Source: Larix kaempferi
Lineage: Eukaryota; Streptophyta; Pinopsida; Pinales; Pinaceae
Direction of reading: 5' to 3'
Length of the DNA: 64,000 nucleotides
Assembly: GCA_027924585.1 (NCBI GenBank)
Contig: BSBM01001932.1
Span: 124,001-188,000 of the forward strand
Shown here: piece after piece, positions 13,356 through 25,301 of the stretch
How the letters are laid out: each line of letters starts with the position of its first letter
How positions within the stretch are numbered: position 1 is the stretch's first letter
The notes under the pieces: model-generated
Seen by the model: the letters and a program-made list of their open reading frames with translations, nothing else
The model's database searches: none
Told to the model about the DNA's origin: nothing
Made by a program: the position numbers and the translations under genes

Positions 13356-14233
13356 TGTCACGTCCCCTCCCATCCAACCACTCTAGATGGAGAGGATCGT
13401 GACGGTGAAGCCGGGCATCCAACCCATACACATTAAACAAACATTCAAATTGACATGAAAATATACATATTCAAGTGCATAACAGACGTGATGCTGAACT
13501 GGGCATCTAGCCCCATGAAACTTTCAACCATGAGCATTCACAGAATATAACAGAGACATACGGAAATGTATGATTTTAAGAAAATCACAGCGGAAGCAAA
13601 TTCAATAGCACATCCATCATTCATTCTAATATTCATCCAATGATAATTGCCAATTTAACACAAGAGAATACTTATCTTATACAAAAGTAGTCCCACGCAA
13701 CTGGCTATGCAACTGCAACGTTCCACCCAACCGTAGGCCAGTGTGCTCCTCAATCTCTCAGCACCACTGCCACCCCCGAGCTGGGCATGATCTCTACAAG
13801 GAACCAAGGAACAGCAGACTCACACATAGCCAAGCATACACCAAGATGAGCCAAGCCAATCTGCAATTGGGTTTATCAGGCTGCTAGGAGATGGAAAGGA
13901 AGAGTTGCTAAGCTAGTGAGCTCCAGCACAGAGCTAGGGATAACCTTGCAAGATCTATCTAGCTTGGCACCCACAATACCTACACACCCAACAAAAGGAA
14001 GTATTCTTTTCACTGCTGTACAGTCCCTCAAGCCATACCTTCCCTATCTAGTGCTCTCAGGGTATGCATAGAAGAGTAACCAAAGCCCTCTTGATCTTCT
14101 TGAGAGGTTGCCCCCCCCCACTAGGTTTATCAAGCCACTTCTATCCACTACCACTCCAAACTTCAATTCACAGGTTCAAACCAAAACGAGGATGCACATA
14201 ACAGCAGAACCCCACTTGCTGGGCATGGGAAAA

Positions 14234-14488
14234 ACGTTTTCCACAGTGGGATGCATGAGATGGGGTTTTCAGCTAACTCAGAAAACGTGGGAACCCACAA
14301 AAACGAAATGGGAAGTTGGGAAACAACCCTATGGAGTCAATCCGTTTTTAGAAAAACGTCCTTGGGCAATTCGGGGCAAAACCGACCTCCATATAGTCCC
14401 CAAAACGTGGCCCTCCTCTCCCAGGCTGCTATATATACAAAAACGAACTTCCAGGCATGGAAAAATGCAGGATTTTGCTGAAAAACGT
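14234..14488 (+). promoter_or_regulatory. Cluster of AAAACGT motifs around the solo-LTR promoter
   Basis: ACGT cores preceded by AAA or AAAA occur at 14234, 14285, 14356, 14405 and 14485. Extra AAAACG copies lie between them, and the first copy is the palindrome AAAACGTTTT. ACGT cores are the typical binding site of plant bZIP factors. Their spacing around the TATA box suggests a U3 enhancer; function is inferred. Confidence 0.45.
14430..14438 (+). promoter_or_regulatory. TATA box of the solo LTR
   Basis: CTATATATAC follows a CT-rich stretch and sits about 1.07 kb into the LTR, the expected place for the U3/R boundary. It gives the orientation of the LTR as + strand. Confidence 0.5.
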
Positions 14489-15064
14489 GAAGGGAAAGAC
14501 CCAGATAGCTCCTACTGCGTGAATGAATGAAGACTCCCCCTTCCCCATGGCTTTGGGCACCATTTCGTGGGTGGTTTCTTGCCTCAAAATCAAAAACACG
14601 ATTTTCCAAGTTGATGGCTTGCCCATGCACGAAAATGGCTTGCCCATACTCTTTCATTCCCAAAGCATTAACTGCCTTAACCAATTTCTTGGAAAAATTA
14701 AATGATTGGGTACATGAGACAAAATGGGTAGTTGGTGGTTTATGGGTTTCCCCATTGACACATGGATTAATACCATTGGCTCAAGGGTTTGAATAGTTTC
14801 CCTCCCTTTTCCTTGTAGAATCATGCCCCATCTCTTTTGTTGCATTGCATAGCCGGTTGTGAGTTTTTCATTGAAATTCATAATTACATGATGTTTTATA
14901 TACATTGTGCCCATCTCGCACAAGAACCATAGGCATCTATTTTAATTGCCGATACATAAACGCTAAATCAATGGTGGGGCCTTGGCCTTGAGCTCCTCAC
15001 CATGATTAAATATCAGTGTTTACATCATTTACAAAGGGGGTCAAAATGGGGACGTGACAATCAT

Positions 15065-15835
15065 GGCATCATACCTCTGACTGTTACAGAGAGGGAAATA
15101 TGTGTTTCATAGCTTCTCAGACGAGTACCCTGAGAAACTAGTGCAAATGGGCTTGGTGCCCATGTGAGAGAGACATGGCCTACAACTGGACACATAGAAT
15201 ATTTGGTCAGCCTATACTAGAGAACTGGAAGGAGATTGGGAAAACCTGAGGAACTGTAGAGTAGGAAGGGGGTCACACCCCTTGTGTTGTTCAAGTTGAT
15301 GGGGGATGAGTGTAGGGGTTGGGACAACTATGGAGGGGTTTTTTGCACCTTTGGGTTGTGAGTGTGGGATTGGGTAAATGAATTTGGAATTAACTCCTTA
15401 TGGATTGATAGCCCCAAGTTGGGGTTGGAACTTGTCAAAGGAACATAAGGCTTGATAGAGTTCCTATGGTTGGGTGGAACGTCCTTCACTTGTAGCTAGT
15501 TGGAGGACAATTATAAATATAAGTGCCAAATTTTGTTTAAATGCCATGGATTACATTTATGTTATGTGTTTGTTTAAATTATTGTTATAGAAATGTTGGG
15601 TGCATGAAATTAATGGGCATGGTATGAATGCATTCATGGTAGATATTTTTGCATAATTAGAATGTGTATTTTAATTTAAATTATTGCTATATTTATATAA
15701 TTATACTATTAAAACTAATGGTATATCAAATCTATGGCACAAAACTTGAAATTAGTATTAATGGTGAGAATTTTATATATGGGATTGAGTACCATGCGGT
15801 ATCCATAGTGAAAATATTTTTCCAGGTATGTTATA
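15065..15835 (+). mobile_element. Probable 5' LTR (or its 3' part) of gypsy element A
   Basis: This segment lies directly upstream of a primer-binding site (15839) and carries a TATA box (15512), so it should be the 3' part or all of element A's 5' LTR. Its end near 15835 (GTTATAG) looks like a decayed TTACA terminus. The start is not resolved: the solo LTR may have inserted into this LTR, in which case it continues left of 13351. The other LTR of A was not found. Confidence 0.4.
15512..15519 (+). promoter_or_regulatory. TATA box, putative promoter of element A
   Basis: TATAAATA, about 320 bases upstream of the primer-binding site. The spacing is reasonable for a U3/R boundary followed by R and U5. 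Confidence 0.4.
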
Positions 15836-15838
15836 GAG

Positions 15839-15850
15839 TGGTATCAAAGC
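15839..15850 (+). other. Primer-binding site of element A (initiator tRNA-Met type)
   Basis: TGGTATCAAAGC matches the standard plant retrotransposon primer site TGGTATCAGAGC with one G-to-A change. It is followed by CCATAGGTT, as is common in plant gypsy elements. It places the 5' LTR to the left and the leader to the right, matching the + strand gag at 19135. Confidence 0.7.
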
Positions 15851-16589
15851 CATAGGTTGCAGATTTGGTACTACATGGGCCAGAATCTATATGCTCATGG
15901 ATAAGTGACGGGTTGCATGGCAACTATTTGAAAAAATGAATCAATGACATAATTGGGGAAAAGTCGTGTTAAATCTTCCAGATGATTAAATTTAGACATG
16001 TAACAGTGATTTAAATATTTGTTTGAATGGTTGGGCCAAATATGGAAGGTAGTAGAAGTAATTTTTTGAGTTTTAGTTGGTTCAATGAAAATGTTAGATG
16101 AAAAATACAGTTTGCAAGCAAATTATTTGACAAAATACACATGATAAAATTCATGGTATCTAAAACCCATATATTATTTTCAGAACCAACATGATGAAAG
16201 TTGGTAATAAAAAAAATTCATGAATGAGAAATTTGGGCAAGAATTCCATTGTATTTAAAAAAAAAAATTGTTAATTGACGGAAATTACCAATTCTACCAA
16301 TTGACAAAAAAACTTACAGTTTGGGGAAAATACCATGTGTACAACTCATATGGCTTCCTATTGATGGAAAAATGGAAAAAAACACCCAGATGGAGAAGGG
16401 CCTGTTTGGAATTTAAAATTGGGATGTTTATGAAAACTTCAATTTTTTGGAAAATTTTGATGTGTACCCCACAAATGCCATGTGGAAAAGGGTCTATGTC
16501 ATGGATCAGCCACATGGAAGACATGTACACGAGGCAGTTCCAATAGAGGTCAAATGTGTAGGTGGCATCCACTTAGGAAAAATGAAAAG

Positions 16590-17350
16590 CAGTTAACATT
16601 GTGAATGTCTCAGATTAAATTAGGCAATCAAGATCATCGCATCATGACCATTCACACAGGAGAAGATGCTCGTACCTTAATAGAAGGGGTCCCTATAGGA
16701 ATGGATGGGATCAAATCGTGCATGTTACAACTTTCAATCTTGACCATTCACGCAAGATAAGATAATATGGTATTATCAAAGGGGGTCCTCTGTGAACAAC
16801 CCAGATCCATTCTGCAAGTTCACTTGCCTAATCTGAGCCATTCGCACAAATGGACTTGATTGGAGGATAAAAAAGGTTTCCCTACCACAAATGGCTACAA
16901 TTGATCATGCATGTTGGATCGATAATTTCTTGACCATTCACGCAAGGTTTAGGTGTATGATTTTTAACCTAGAGGAAGGTGCTTCTAATGATCAAGATTG
17001 AACTGGGTTCACTAGATTGTTAGATCTTGACCGTTTGTGCACAAGAAGGTCACAAGTGTGTTGGAATGTGAAGTATTGTTGCGAGCACCTTGGATGATCT
17101 CATTAATCATGTTTGATAAAAAAATAATGACCATTCATGCAAGATAACATGCCCAAATCTTATCACAAGGGGTATGGCTGCGAATGATTGAGATTAAGTC
17201 AGATCTACTTGATGGGCAGACTTGAGCCATTCGCGCAAGTGAATAAGATCGAGATCTCACACATGCAATACCGCTGTGAATGGATAGGATTGCATTGAGT
17301 TATTTTTATGGGTTGATCAAAGCCATCCATACAAGTATTAAGTGCATGGA
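16590..17350 (+). repeat. Eight-copy diverged ~96-bp tandem array in the leader of A
   Basis: The landmark TTGACCATTCACGCAAG or a variant recurs at 16645, 16741, 16834, 16931, 17028, 17128, 17223 and 17317. The spacings are 96, 93, 97, 97, 100, 95 and 94 bases. Some copies read TGACCATTC and others TGAGCCATTC. Between landmarks, fragments such as GATCAAGATTG and ATCATGCATG also recur, so the whole unit is repeated, strongly diverged. It sits between the primer site and gag of element A. Confidence 0.85.
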
Positions 17351-18434
17351 TTTTTAACATAAGCATATCTATTAGGTTTTAACATGTCAAAATGACATGG
17401 AGGGATGGGAATGACAATGTGGAAGACCCTTGGATGACATGTAAGACCTAGGTGGACACCAATGCCACCATGTGTCATGCCACATCACCAATACAAAAAG
17501 TATATATATATAATGTTTGGAGCCAAAAATTTGTTTTGGCAATAACATGAAAAAATTAATTCAGAATTGGCTAAAACTTGGGCTATTCTTTGTGGTGAAG
17601 AGGAATACAAGATTGACAAAGAGGTGTATGGGCATGTTTTGCTCTACTTTTCTAGAAAATGTGAAATAGTGAATTTTGAAGGATCATATCCAATGACTCA
17701 ACGATGTCCTTGTTGGGGCTAAAATTGTTTTGGAGAAATCATTATCCAAACACACAAATAATCTAGATGGATTTTGGAACGATTACAAAGGGTTTGGAGC
17801 ATAGGTGCAGGAGAAGGCTAAAATCCACTATTTGGGAACATGTTATTGTAATTTTAAAAAATACGAGGAGGTAATAGTAATCCAAGATGTCGAAACTAGA
17901 GTTTTTTTATCAAATTGACATTTTACCTACTCATCAAGATGAAAAAATTTGCTTAGAAGAAGTTTTTCCAAAAATGCTTAGTTTGTGAGATAACATTTTC
18001 TACTAAAAATTCTAATCTAGAGAATGTGCAAACGTTAAAAATTGGCAATTCCATAAATTAATATAGCATTATATCAAGGATATGAAGGTATATGAGTACT
18101 TATAATCATATATCCTATTAGTTCCCTATGTAATATTTGTTTCATTCTTTTTATTTTTTCTTCTACAAGTCTCTGAAGTTGGTCTCTAAGATTAAGTGGA
18201 GCTAAAAGAACTGCGCAACTTTGGGTAAATTTGAAAATTTTGGAGAGTTGTAACTTTCAGCTCAGAATTCAGCAATGAGAATGGGTATAGTCATTGGAAA
18301 TAGTATCAATGGGAGAATAAATAACATCAATTATACTAAAAAGATGTGTCTTAGATTCTTTCAAAAATTGGACAGAAAAGGAAACTATAGCTATAATTTG
18401 ATGAAATTGTTAAATTGGTAGTTTCTAGAATTCT

Positions 18435-18475
<41 letters not shown>
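18435..18475. repeat. TCTA microsatellite
   Basis: About eight and a half uninterrupted TCTA units (18435-18468) run into a short TA run. Confidence 0.95.
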
Positions 18476-18476
<1 letters not shown>

Positions 18477-19134
18477 AATTCTTTTATTGAATTTCAGAAA
18501 TAAATTTTATCTAGCAGATTTGATAATATGAATACATTGAAGATACATGTTACAATAACCTACTATGGGTTACATGTTATAGGTTTGCATTATATCTAGA
18601 CATCGTATAGAGTTCTGAATATAATTAAAGAAGAAAAATGGGAGAAGGGGAACTTCCATACATCCTTAAAGAATAAGCCAAGGGACATAGTATTAGTATG
18701 AGAAATGAGAAAATAGAGTCCAATGGGAATACAACCAATATTGAATCGATAGAGCTCTTGGAAACCATGATTTTTTTAGGATGGAGGTGCAAAGATGTAG
18801 GGTAGACAATGAAATAATGTTAAGGGATTAGGTATAGCAAAATCAGTTGAATACTCAATTGATCCATAGTTTGAACTTATTACAAAGGAAAATCCAGGTT
18901 GGATCAATCCCATTCCATAGGAAAGAGGATAGATAAGAATCCAAGAAGAGGTCACGTGAAATATCTGGGCATCCCAAGAGTGCTACTAAGAGTCATAGCC
19001 ATTACTATGCACCACCTCATACTTATAAGAAGTCTTGCTCATTTGAAGAGTCTAGGAGAAGACCATAAAGGTGTCCACCCAAATATCATAAAAGAAGATA
19101 CGTGGAACATGAACTTCAATGAGAGATAAGGAAG

Positions 19135-19574
19135 ATTAAGCCACCAAATTTTGATGGTGAGAACTAGAAAGAAGAATATGTTGAAGGATGGTTAGTGGGA
19201 ATGAGGAAATATATCCAATTACATAGTTATTATTATAATATGGAGTCTAGAATTTCCATCTACAATTTGTAGGGCAAGGAATCCATTTTGTGGGATCAAT
19301 TGGTCCAAGCGAAGCGAAATAGTGAAAAGGGGATATCATGGAAGTATTTCAAGCTATATTTTCAACTGAATTATTTATCTAATCACTAGAATATGGAAAA
19401 ATTCTTTGAAATCAAGTTGGGAATAATGTCTATCGAAGAATATGAAAGGAATTTTTGGAAGTGCTTAGGTATTTTTTGTTTCTCAAAGGAGATAAGGTAA
19501 AGATGCAAATATTTTTTATTGGATTACTTTAATTTTATAAATATAGACTTCAGCTTGATGAAACCAAGAATCTT
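19135..19574 (+). pseudogene. Element A Gag, capsid region, left part
   Basis: The + strand reads IKPPNFDGEN, then EGWLVGMRKYIQLHSY and EIKLGIMSIEEYERNFWKC, the order of the Retrotrans_gag capsid domain of plant Ty3/gypsy. At least four in-frame stops and one late frameshift break it. After the frameshift the reading continues as FFIGLL, then FYKYRLQLDETKNL, and stops exactly where element B begins at 19575. It resumes at 45258 with LE-VICKSKCMYD, which completes the expected motif. This continuity shows that one gag gene was split by B. The protein would have been the structural Gag; it is not functional. Confidence 0.85.
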
Positions 19575-20445
19575 TGTTGGCTCTTCTACAAGAAGAACTT
19601 GGTTCACTAGGACACAGACCAACAAATCCCACGATACTGGCCCTTTTGGCATCACCTGCGAACAGACAGAGTCTCACTTGAAGTACCTATGGGTACTATA
19701 GGAACCATGTTTTTGCATCAATGAAGGGGAGAGATCTTTGTTCTACCATTATATCCATTAACCAAACCTCGACAAAAATCAGTTAAACCATAGATCTAAC
19801 ATAATGTATACATCAACTGCGCAGTATATTATAACTGAGAACATTCACATATTATTATCATATCATTGAGAATTTATCATTTAACGGTATCATGTAAATA
19901 AAAACAACAAGCACATACAAGAACAATCACATACATAGGACACTAGATATTTTTACACGGAAACCCAACCGAGAGAAAACCATGGAAATAATTTTTTTAT
20001 GCATTGATCCCATTACATAAAGCAGTTCATCTTCTTACAGATCTACGCACACGACCTACATACCTCAACCTTTCCAAAAACCCTTCAGTTACACAAACTC
20101 AACAACAACACATGGGATCACTCAGCTCTTCGTTACACTATCTTTTCATCAACATTTCATCCAAAACTATAAAAAACCTACTCTACCCAACATGTTACAT
20201 ATATATAGTTATTGGCATAGCCCATGCGGACCACTAAGTGGACCGAAAATCCTAACTTAATCCCTTACTCTAACAAATTTCTCGATTGACGTGATCAACC
20301 ACTACTCTTTCCATGTTTTGTGATCGATATGTTGGATTTTGTCCTTTTGCGGGTGTTCTTCCCTTTGACCACTTCATTGCAATACCCCTTTTCACATCAA
20401 CACAAAACTAGTTCAAAATACCTTAGGTTCAACAGGCCCCCAACA
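19575..20445 (-). repeat. Element B 3' LTR
   Basis: 871 bp from TGTTGGCTCTTC to GGCCCCCAACA. It is co-linear with 44411-45257 over its whole length, differing by many substitutions and small indels. On the - strand it follows the accessory ORF. A modest polypurine-like stretch (reverse complement of CTCACATGTTTCTCATCTCG, 20446-20465) adjoins it and would have primed plus-strand synthesis. Confidence 0.9.
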
Positions 20446-20459
20446 CTCACATGTTTCTC

Positions 20460-23330
20460 ATCTCGAGCAACTCAAGATTTCTCCTACGAAGTCTTCCATG
20501 TCACCAAAAACTCAGCATATATTTCCTTTGATGCTTTGACTATCCCTTATACCTTATATGGATACTTTTGTAGTTCCTTTACTAACTGCACAATTATTTC
20601 TACCTTTAATCATGCCTTAGCTATCTGCGTAGCTTTCCCTATCTCTTTGTATCCTCCTCCAATGACTTCAAATATTCTCACTGCTTCATTCGGCAAAGTT
20701 TTGATACTCTAGCTCATTCGTTGTTGCTCCTCCCTTGGGATATTTACTTCTCCTTGAAGTATTTTTCTTTCTGTGACCTTAGTCATTCTTTCCAATGGTG
20801 GTAAGGTCTTTATGATATATTTCAGCTTTGCAGCCCTGGTTTGCACATCTTCAAGTCTGATTGTTACTCCTTGTTGCTCTTCATCGTCCATCAATGTTTC
20901 CCATGCTTGCAGATTTTCATCAGATAGCTTCACACATTCCCCCTCTAAAGCCTTAATACAATCAACTGATGATTTATCTATGCATTATATTTATTCTTGT
21001 ACCTCCATAGGTGTATTGGGCACCAACAGTTCTTCCAACTCACTAATATTTACTTGGAATCCCTTAATAGCTTCATTTAGGCTCGACATTTCGTCTCCAA
21101 TGGGTGCTACCTTTGTCATTTCAATTTATGGTATTGCGTTGCAATTCGCTTCCACGAATTTCTATAAATTTTCCTTCTCATCTATGATATCATCCTTCTC
21201 CTTCTGAAGAATTCTACATTTTTCTCCGATTTCATCCCTTTCCGCACCACACTTCATCATTTCAACAAAACTATACTCTTCGTGGCCCTTTATTTCTTCT
21301 GTAATACCTTGGTGTAGGTCATGTAACATATAGATAGGTAACTCTGCTAGCTTCGACTCAACATGACTTGGGGCATGGACATAGTCGTGTACCTCTTCTA
21401 TTGAGAAACTTAATGCTTTTGGAATTAGAGACACAAATATGTGTTGCGAAGCCGAGGATGGTTGCAACATTTGTCTTGTTTCCCTATCCAAGTAACTCTT
21501 TTTCTTAAGTGTTGATTGAACTGGTGTTATTCTTATGTATGCTAGTGCTTGTCGCAGATCAGTCAACTACCCTTTGATTCCCCCAAAAATCTCTAAGTGG
21601 TTATCTTCTATCTTATTCCATATGTCTACTATAGTATTTTTGAAACTATCAACCTATATTTCAATGTCACCCTCTATCAATGAAATATTTGTGTTGCCCT
21701 TCTGTTCTTTTCTCTTCATTCTCTTTCCTTTAACGATTTCCGTAGATTTTATTTTCTCCTTGACCATAGGTTCAGTATGCATCACACTTGATTCTTTATC
21801 TCCTTCCTATGATGGATCATATTCTTCACTTGCTCCTTCATGTGCTCCGGATACCTCTCCGCCTTGTTGGTATTTCCCGTACTTTGTTGTATCGTTCTAT
21901 TGTTATGTTATATGCGACACATCTTGCAATATTTCCTTTGCAGGAATTGGAACCTTCCATTCCTGAGGCCATCCCTGGATAATCCCTCTTGCATATTCTT
22001 CCTCTAACTTGTAATGCGTACGAAACCATTCCTCAGTAGGATCCCTCCTTTCTTGCATAAACATAAATTGCGGCCCCACCTTAAACTGGACAATGCTCCT
22101 AAATAGATATATGAAACGAGGTTCCATGTGTGGATTCTATAAAATATTGTGTTGGATACCCTCCTTATAAACATAAAATGTGATGTTCGTATTCCTTTTC
22201 TAGTATGTGTTTTCATTGAACCATAAGGATGCATACCGCATAGCCAAACAATACCCCGCTTGTCCCACAAACTACAAGTCCTCCAGCCCAACCCAAGGAA
22301 CTATTTCAATCAAAATTAATAACCAGGAATAATGAAAGGGGATACCTTTTTCTTGCACATTGTGGCAATCACTCATAAACTGATTAATGTTTCTCAGTTC
22401 AGCTGGACACCCTCGACACACTACTTGGACAATGCTATTGCTACCGTGGAGCCCTGATTGGGGCGACATTTCCTCAGTAATTTGATAGCCAACTATGTCA
22501 TAGCCTCGAGTTCTCTTATCCAACTCGTACTTATCCTTCATTTTATCATCAATCTCCTTGTCCTTTTATTTTCCCACAAAATAGGTCGCTGGAACCGGTC
22601 TTGTGGATGGAAAATCTGTGATCCTTGACACTAAGTCTATATCTATTGAAATCTTCCTATATAGCCATAGAAATTTGTCATGCACACATACTAATAGATG
22701 CTTCACTTATGCATTGACTTCCACACTGCAACCAAAGTGAGGTATTTCTAGAAGGGCCAATATGCCATATTTTTCCAATCCTCTATCCCATTGTTGTGGT
22801 TCAATGACCCAAGTGGCCATGTCTTCATGATCCACCTCCACGAAGTATTTTTCTAGAGAAAACTTCGGGAACTTATTTCTATCAACCAAGTTTTGATCCG
22901 CATACATTAGGGGATTTTTGAGGTCTAAAATGGGCCTCCTAAGGGAAATAATAAAATAAGAGTTCTAAATTTTAGAGGGGAAAAAGAAAAACTACTTTTT
23001 CTTATCATATTTTGGACATATCTCCTTAAAGGTTCACCCAAATTGCAAGTTTTGGCACTCGTTGGATGCGGATTTTAATTCCACATCCAACCCATACCCA
23101 CACTCCATACTCCTAAGGCACCCATGACATTAAAAAATGAAAATTTCAATAAAAAACCTATTTGAAACGCCCAACATATCACCTTCTTTACTACTTTCGA
23201 GATTTCTGGTGTTTGTAGAGTATACTTCACATCCTTAATCAACCTTACTGGTTTCATATTATGCTTCCTGAGCAACACATATGGTGGAAGAACTGACGGC
23301 AGGCTAGACATCGAGGCCTATGCATCATGT
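20460..23330 (-). pseudogene. Element B accessory 3' ORF, function unknown
   Basis: Between integrase and the 3' LTR the - strand carries a long decayed frame in several pieces (23311-23075, 22907-22541, 22541-22272, 22127-21903, 21566-21162, 20933-20709). Recognisable stretches include FGCSVEVNA, a W-L-Y-R-K-I-S-I-D-x-D-L-V-x-R-I-T motif near 22.65 kb, GYDIVGYQITEEM, EEWFRTHYKLEEEYARGI, and a coiled-coil-like end (RILQKEKDDIIDEKENL). Together they imply a protein of roughly 800 residues. I know extra ORFs at this position in plant gypsy elements, but I cannot name this family. No convincing signal peptide or envelope-type membrane anchor is visible. Confidence 0.6.
22905..23125. mobile_element. 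Short inverted-repeat element M3 in B's accessory ORF
   Basis: The left end CATTAGGGGATTTTTGAGG, then TCTAAAATGGGCCTCCTAAG, matches the ends of the element at 41401-41819. The internal hairpin core (CTCGTTGGATGCGGA...TCCACATCCAACC) is also shared. The right end is eroded (CCTAAGGCACCCATGACATT). At about 220 bp it looks like a deletion derivative with no coding capacity. It interrupts the accessory ORF of element B. Confidence 0.7.
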
Positions 23331-23984
23331 CTCCCTTTAGTGTTGGCTTTAGTATTCTTTGTGCATATTGATCTTCTTACTACTGTGGGTGTCACTAATG
23401 ACACTGTTGTTGCTACTACCTCTGGTTCTGTTCATCTTTCTGGTATTCTAGACTCCATAAATTCTTTGAAAATTTCCTCAAGTAATTTTTCAAGCATAAT
23501 CTCTCCAGACAAACTCTTGCACAACACACTGGTTTTTCAGCTTCGTCCTTAGCTCAATTCTTAACAAATATCGACAAATAATGACTTTGATCCTCATTCC
23601 TTTACTCTTTTAAAGCCCTACCATCCCATCTCATCGCCACATTAAATCAATATTTAGCATATCTGACAAGATATCCCTCGGGATTTTACCAATCCAACAT
23701 TTATTTTCCTTGACACCATGAAATCCTTTCACACACTCCCACATGTCTCGCATTAAATGCAATCCTTTCATATTAAGACGACACTTTTTTCCATTAATGC
23801 GCCATTTCATTACTTTCAACATTTTTTTTTACTTTGACATATGTACATACAGTCCAAATCAAGTTCGACATATTCCTACTCCTATACTACGTACAAACTC
23901 GTTTTAGCATCGAATTCCTATTTCAGATACACTTGGCACCTAGATGTCATAGTTATGTTTATGCTTGATGAAGCGAAGTTCAGC

Positions 23985-25244
23985 TATCCTTGTACAGTTT
24001 CAACCAACTCCCATTAACTAATCCATCCATGAATTCCCATTTAGCTTTTGCAATTGTACATCACCCCCTTATGTTACATACTTAATCACATAAGGTCATG
24101 AACAGTGCATTCTAAACTTACCAAGGTGTTTGAAGAACTTACCTTCGTAGAGGAGAACTAGGTCTCCTACCCGCAACTTATTTTGCTTGATATGTCGATC
24201 GTGCCATGCCTTTTCCCTTGTTTTTTGTACTTTTTGATGGAAACTTGCAATAATCTTGTCTTCTTCTAACTGCAATAATTGTGGAAACCTTTCTTCTAAT
24301 GCTCCAATATCTTTCATTTATGTAAATGCATCAATCCTTAAACTTGGTATAATATACTCCATAGGCATTACAACTTCTTTCCCATATACCAGTGTAAAAG
24401 GTGTCTGACTTGTGAATTTTTTACAAGTTGTCCCAGATGCCCACAATACTAGTGGTATCCTTAAGTCTCGATTGTCACGGTTCACATTGCATACTTTGGT
24501 CAAGGCATTCTCTAAAATTTTATTCAAAGCTTTGACAGTTCCATTAGCCCGAGAATGGTATGGTGTACTCTTATGATGGTAGATCTGAAATTCTTTTGTT
24601 ATTGATTCTATAGTCCTGTTTAAGAAGTGGGTTCATTGATCACTCATTAAAATCCTAGTACAACCAAACCTACTAAGCACATTTTCAAATAAGAACCTTG
24701 CAGCAGTTGCCGAGCTGCAATCCTGAACGGGTTCATCTTGAGCCCACTGAGTCAAGTAATCTATCGCAATTATTATGTACCTAGCTCTTCTTCTCTTTAC
24801 AAGTGGGTTAATTGGTCCAATAAAGTCAACATCCCATTTGTAAAATTATTGTAATGTTACATGAGGCACCAATGGCATTTCATCTCTTCTGGAAGGTTTT
24901 CCAACCCTTTGACATACATCACAAGACTTGTAGTGCTCTTTTGCATCCTTATGTAATGTAGGCCACCAAATCCCCGACCTCAATAATTTATGTGATATAG
25001 TCTTACCTGGATAGTGTCCCCTTGTAACACCATCATGAGCCTCTGTTAGGATCATAGGTATTTCATGTTCTAACACACATCTCCTCAAGATTTCATTTGG
25101 AGCCAATTTATATAGTTGTCCTACTATAAGCTGATAGTCTGCTACTTTTACAAACAATTGTTTCTTTTGTGCCACAGTATATTGCTTGGGATCCATACCT
25201 GCACTCAAGAACTGAAAAATGTCTTCGAAGTAATTATACACCAT
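23985..25244 (-). pseudogene. Element B integrase
   Basis: The N-terminal zinc-binding domain is clear: HDGVTRGHYPGKTISHKLL, then GIWWPTLHKDAKEHYKSC and DVCQRVGKPSRRDE. The catalytic core has WDVDFIGPINP (first Asp) and ILMSDQ-THFLN (second Asp). Its third acidic residue, in YHSRANGTVKALNKILENAL, now reads Lys where Glu is expected. The C-terminal part (24317-24096) reads KAWHDRHIKQNKLRVGDLVL. At least three stops break it. Integrase would insert the cDNA and make the 5-bp duplication seen at the ends of B. Confidence 0.9.
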
Positions 25245-25301
25245 CCTTACTGAGAATAACTACGCATCAAGAAAATTACCATCTAAGCTTATTGGTTCTT
25301 C

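Larger units (their letters stand above)
13356..15059 (+). mobile_element. Solo LTR of an LTR retrotransposon
   Basis: The segment starts TGTCACGTCCCC (13356-13367) and ends GGGGACGTGACA (15048-15059), a perfect 12-bp inverted pair with the canonical TG...CA termini. It is flanked by the direct 5-bp duplication ATCAT (13351-13355 and 15060-15064), which is the integrase signature. There is no gag, pol, primer site or internal second terminus, so this is a single LTR left by recombination between the two LTRs of a former element. At 1,704 bp it is long. Orientation is set by a TATA box near 14430 on the + strand, which puts U3 at the left. The open frames inside (14108-14923) overlap one another on both strands and are not genes. 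Confidence 0.9.
15851..19134 (+). other. Long untranslated leader of element A
   Basis: About 3.3 kb separate the primer site from the recognisable gag. The interval holds a 96-bp diverged tandem array (16590-17350) and a TCTA microsatellite. The only frame touching gag is broken. Part of 18899-19134 reads as a basic, Ser/Lys-rich N-terminal Gag region in the same frame as the following gag, with several stops. The rest has no coding signal. Confidence 0.5.

Noticed and set aside
14108-14923. Several 70-140-codon frames on both strands
   Set aside because: All lie inside the solo LTR and overlap in antisense; no domain is visible.
13356-15059. The 12-bp inverted ends as those of a DNA transposon
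   Set aside because: TG...CA termini with a 5-bp duplication and an internal TATA box fit an LTR better, and there is no transposase.
20460-23330. The accessory ORF of B as an envelope gene
   Set aside because: No convincing signal peptide, cleavage site or C-terminal membrane anchor is visible; the protein looks mostly soluble and helical.
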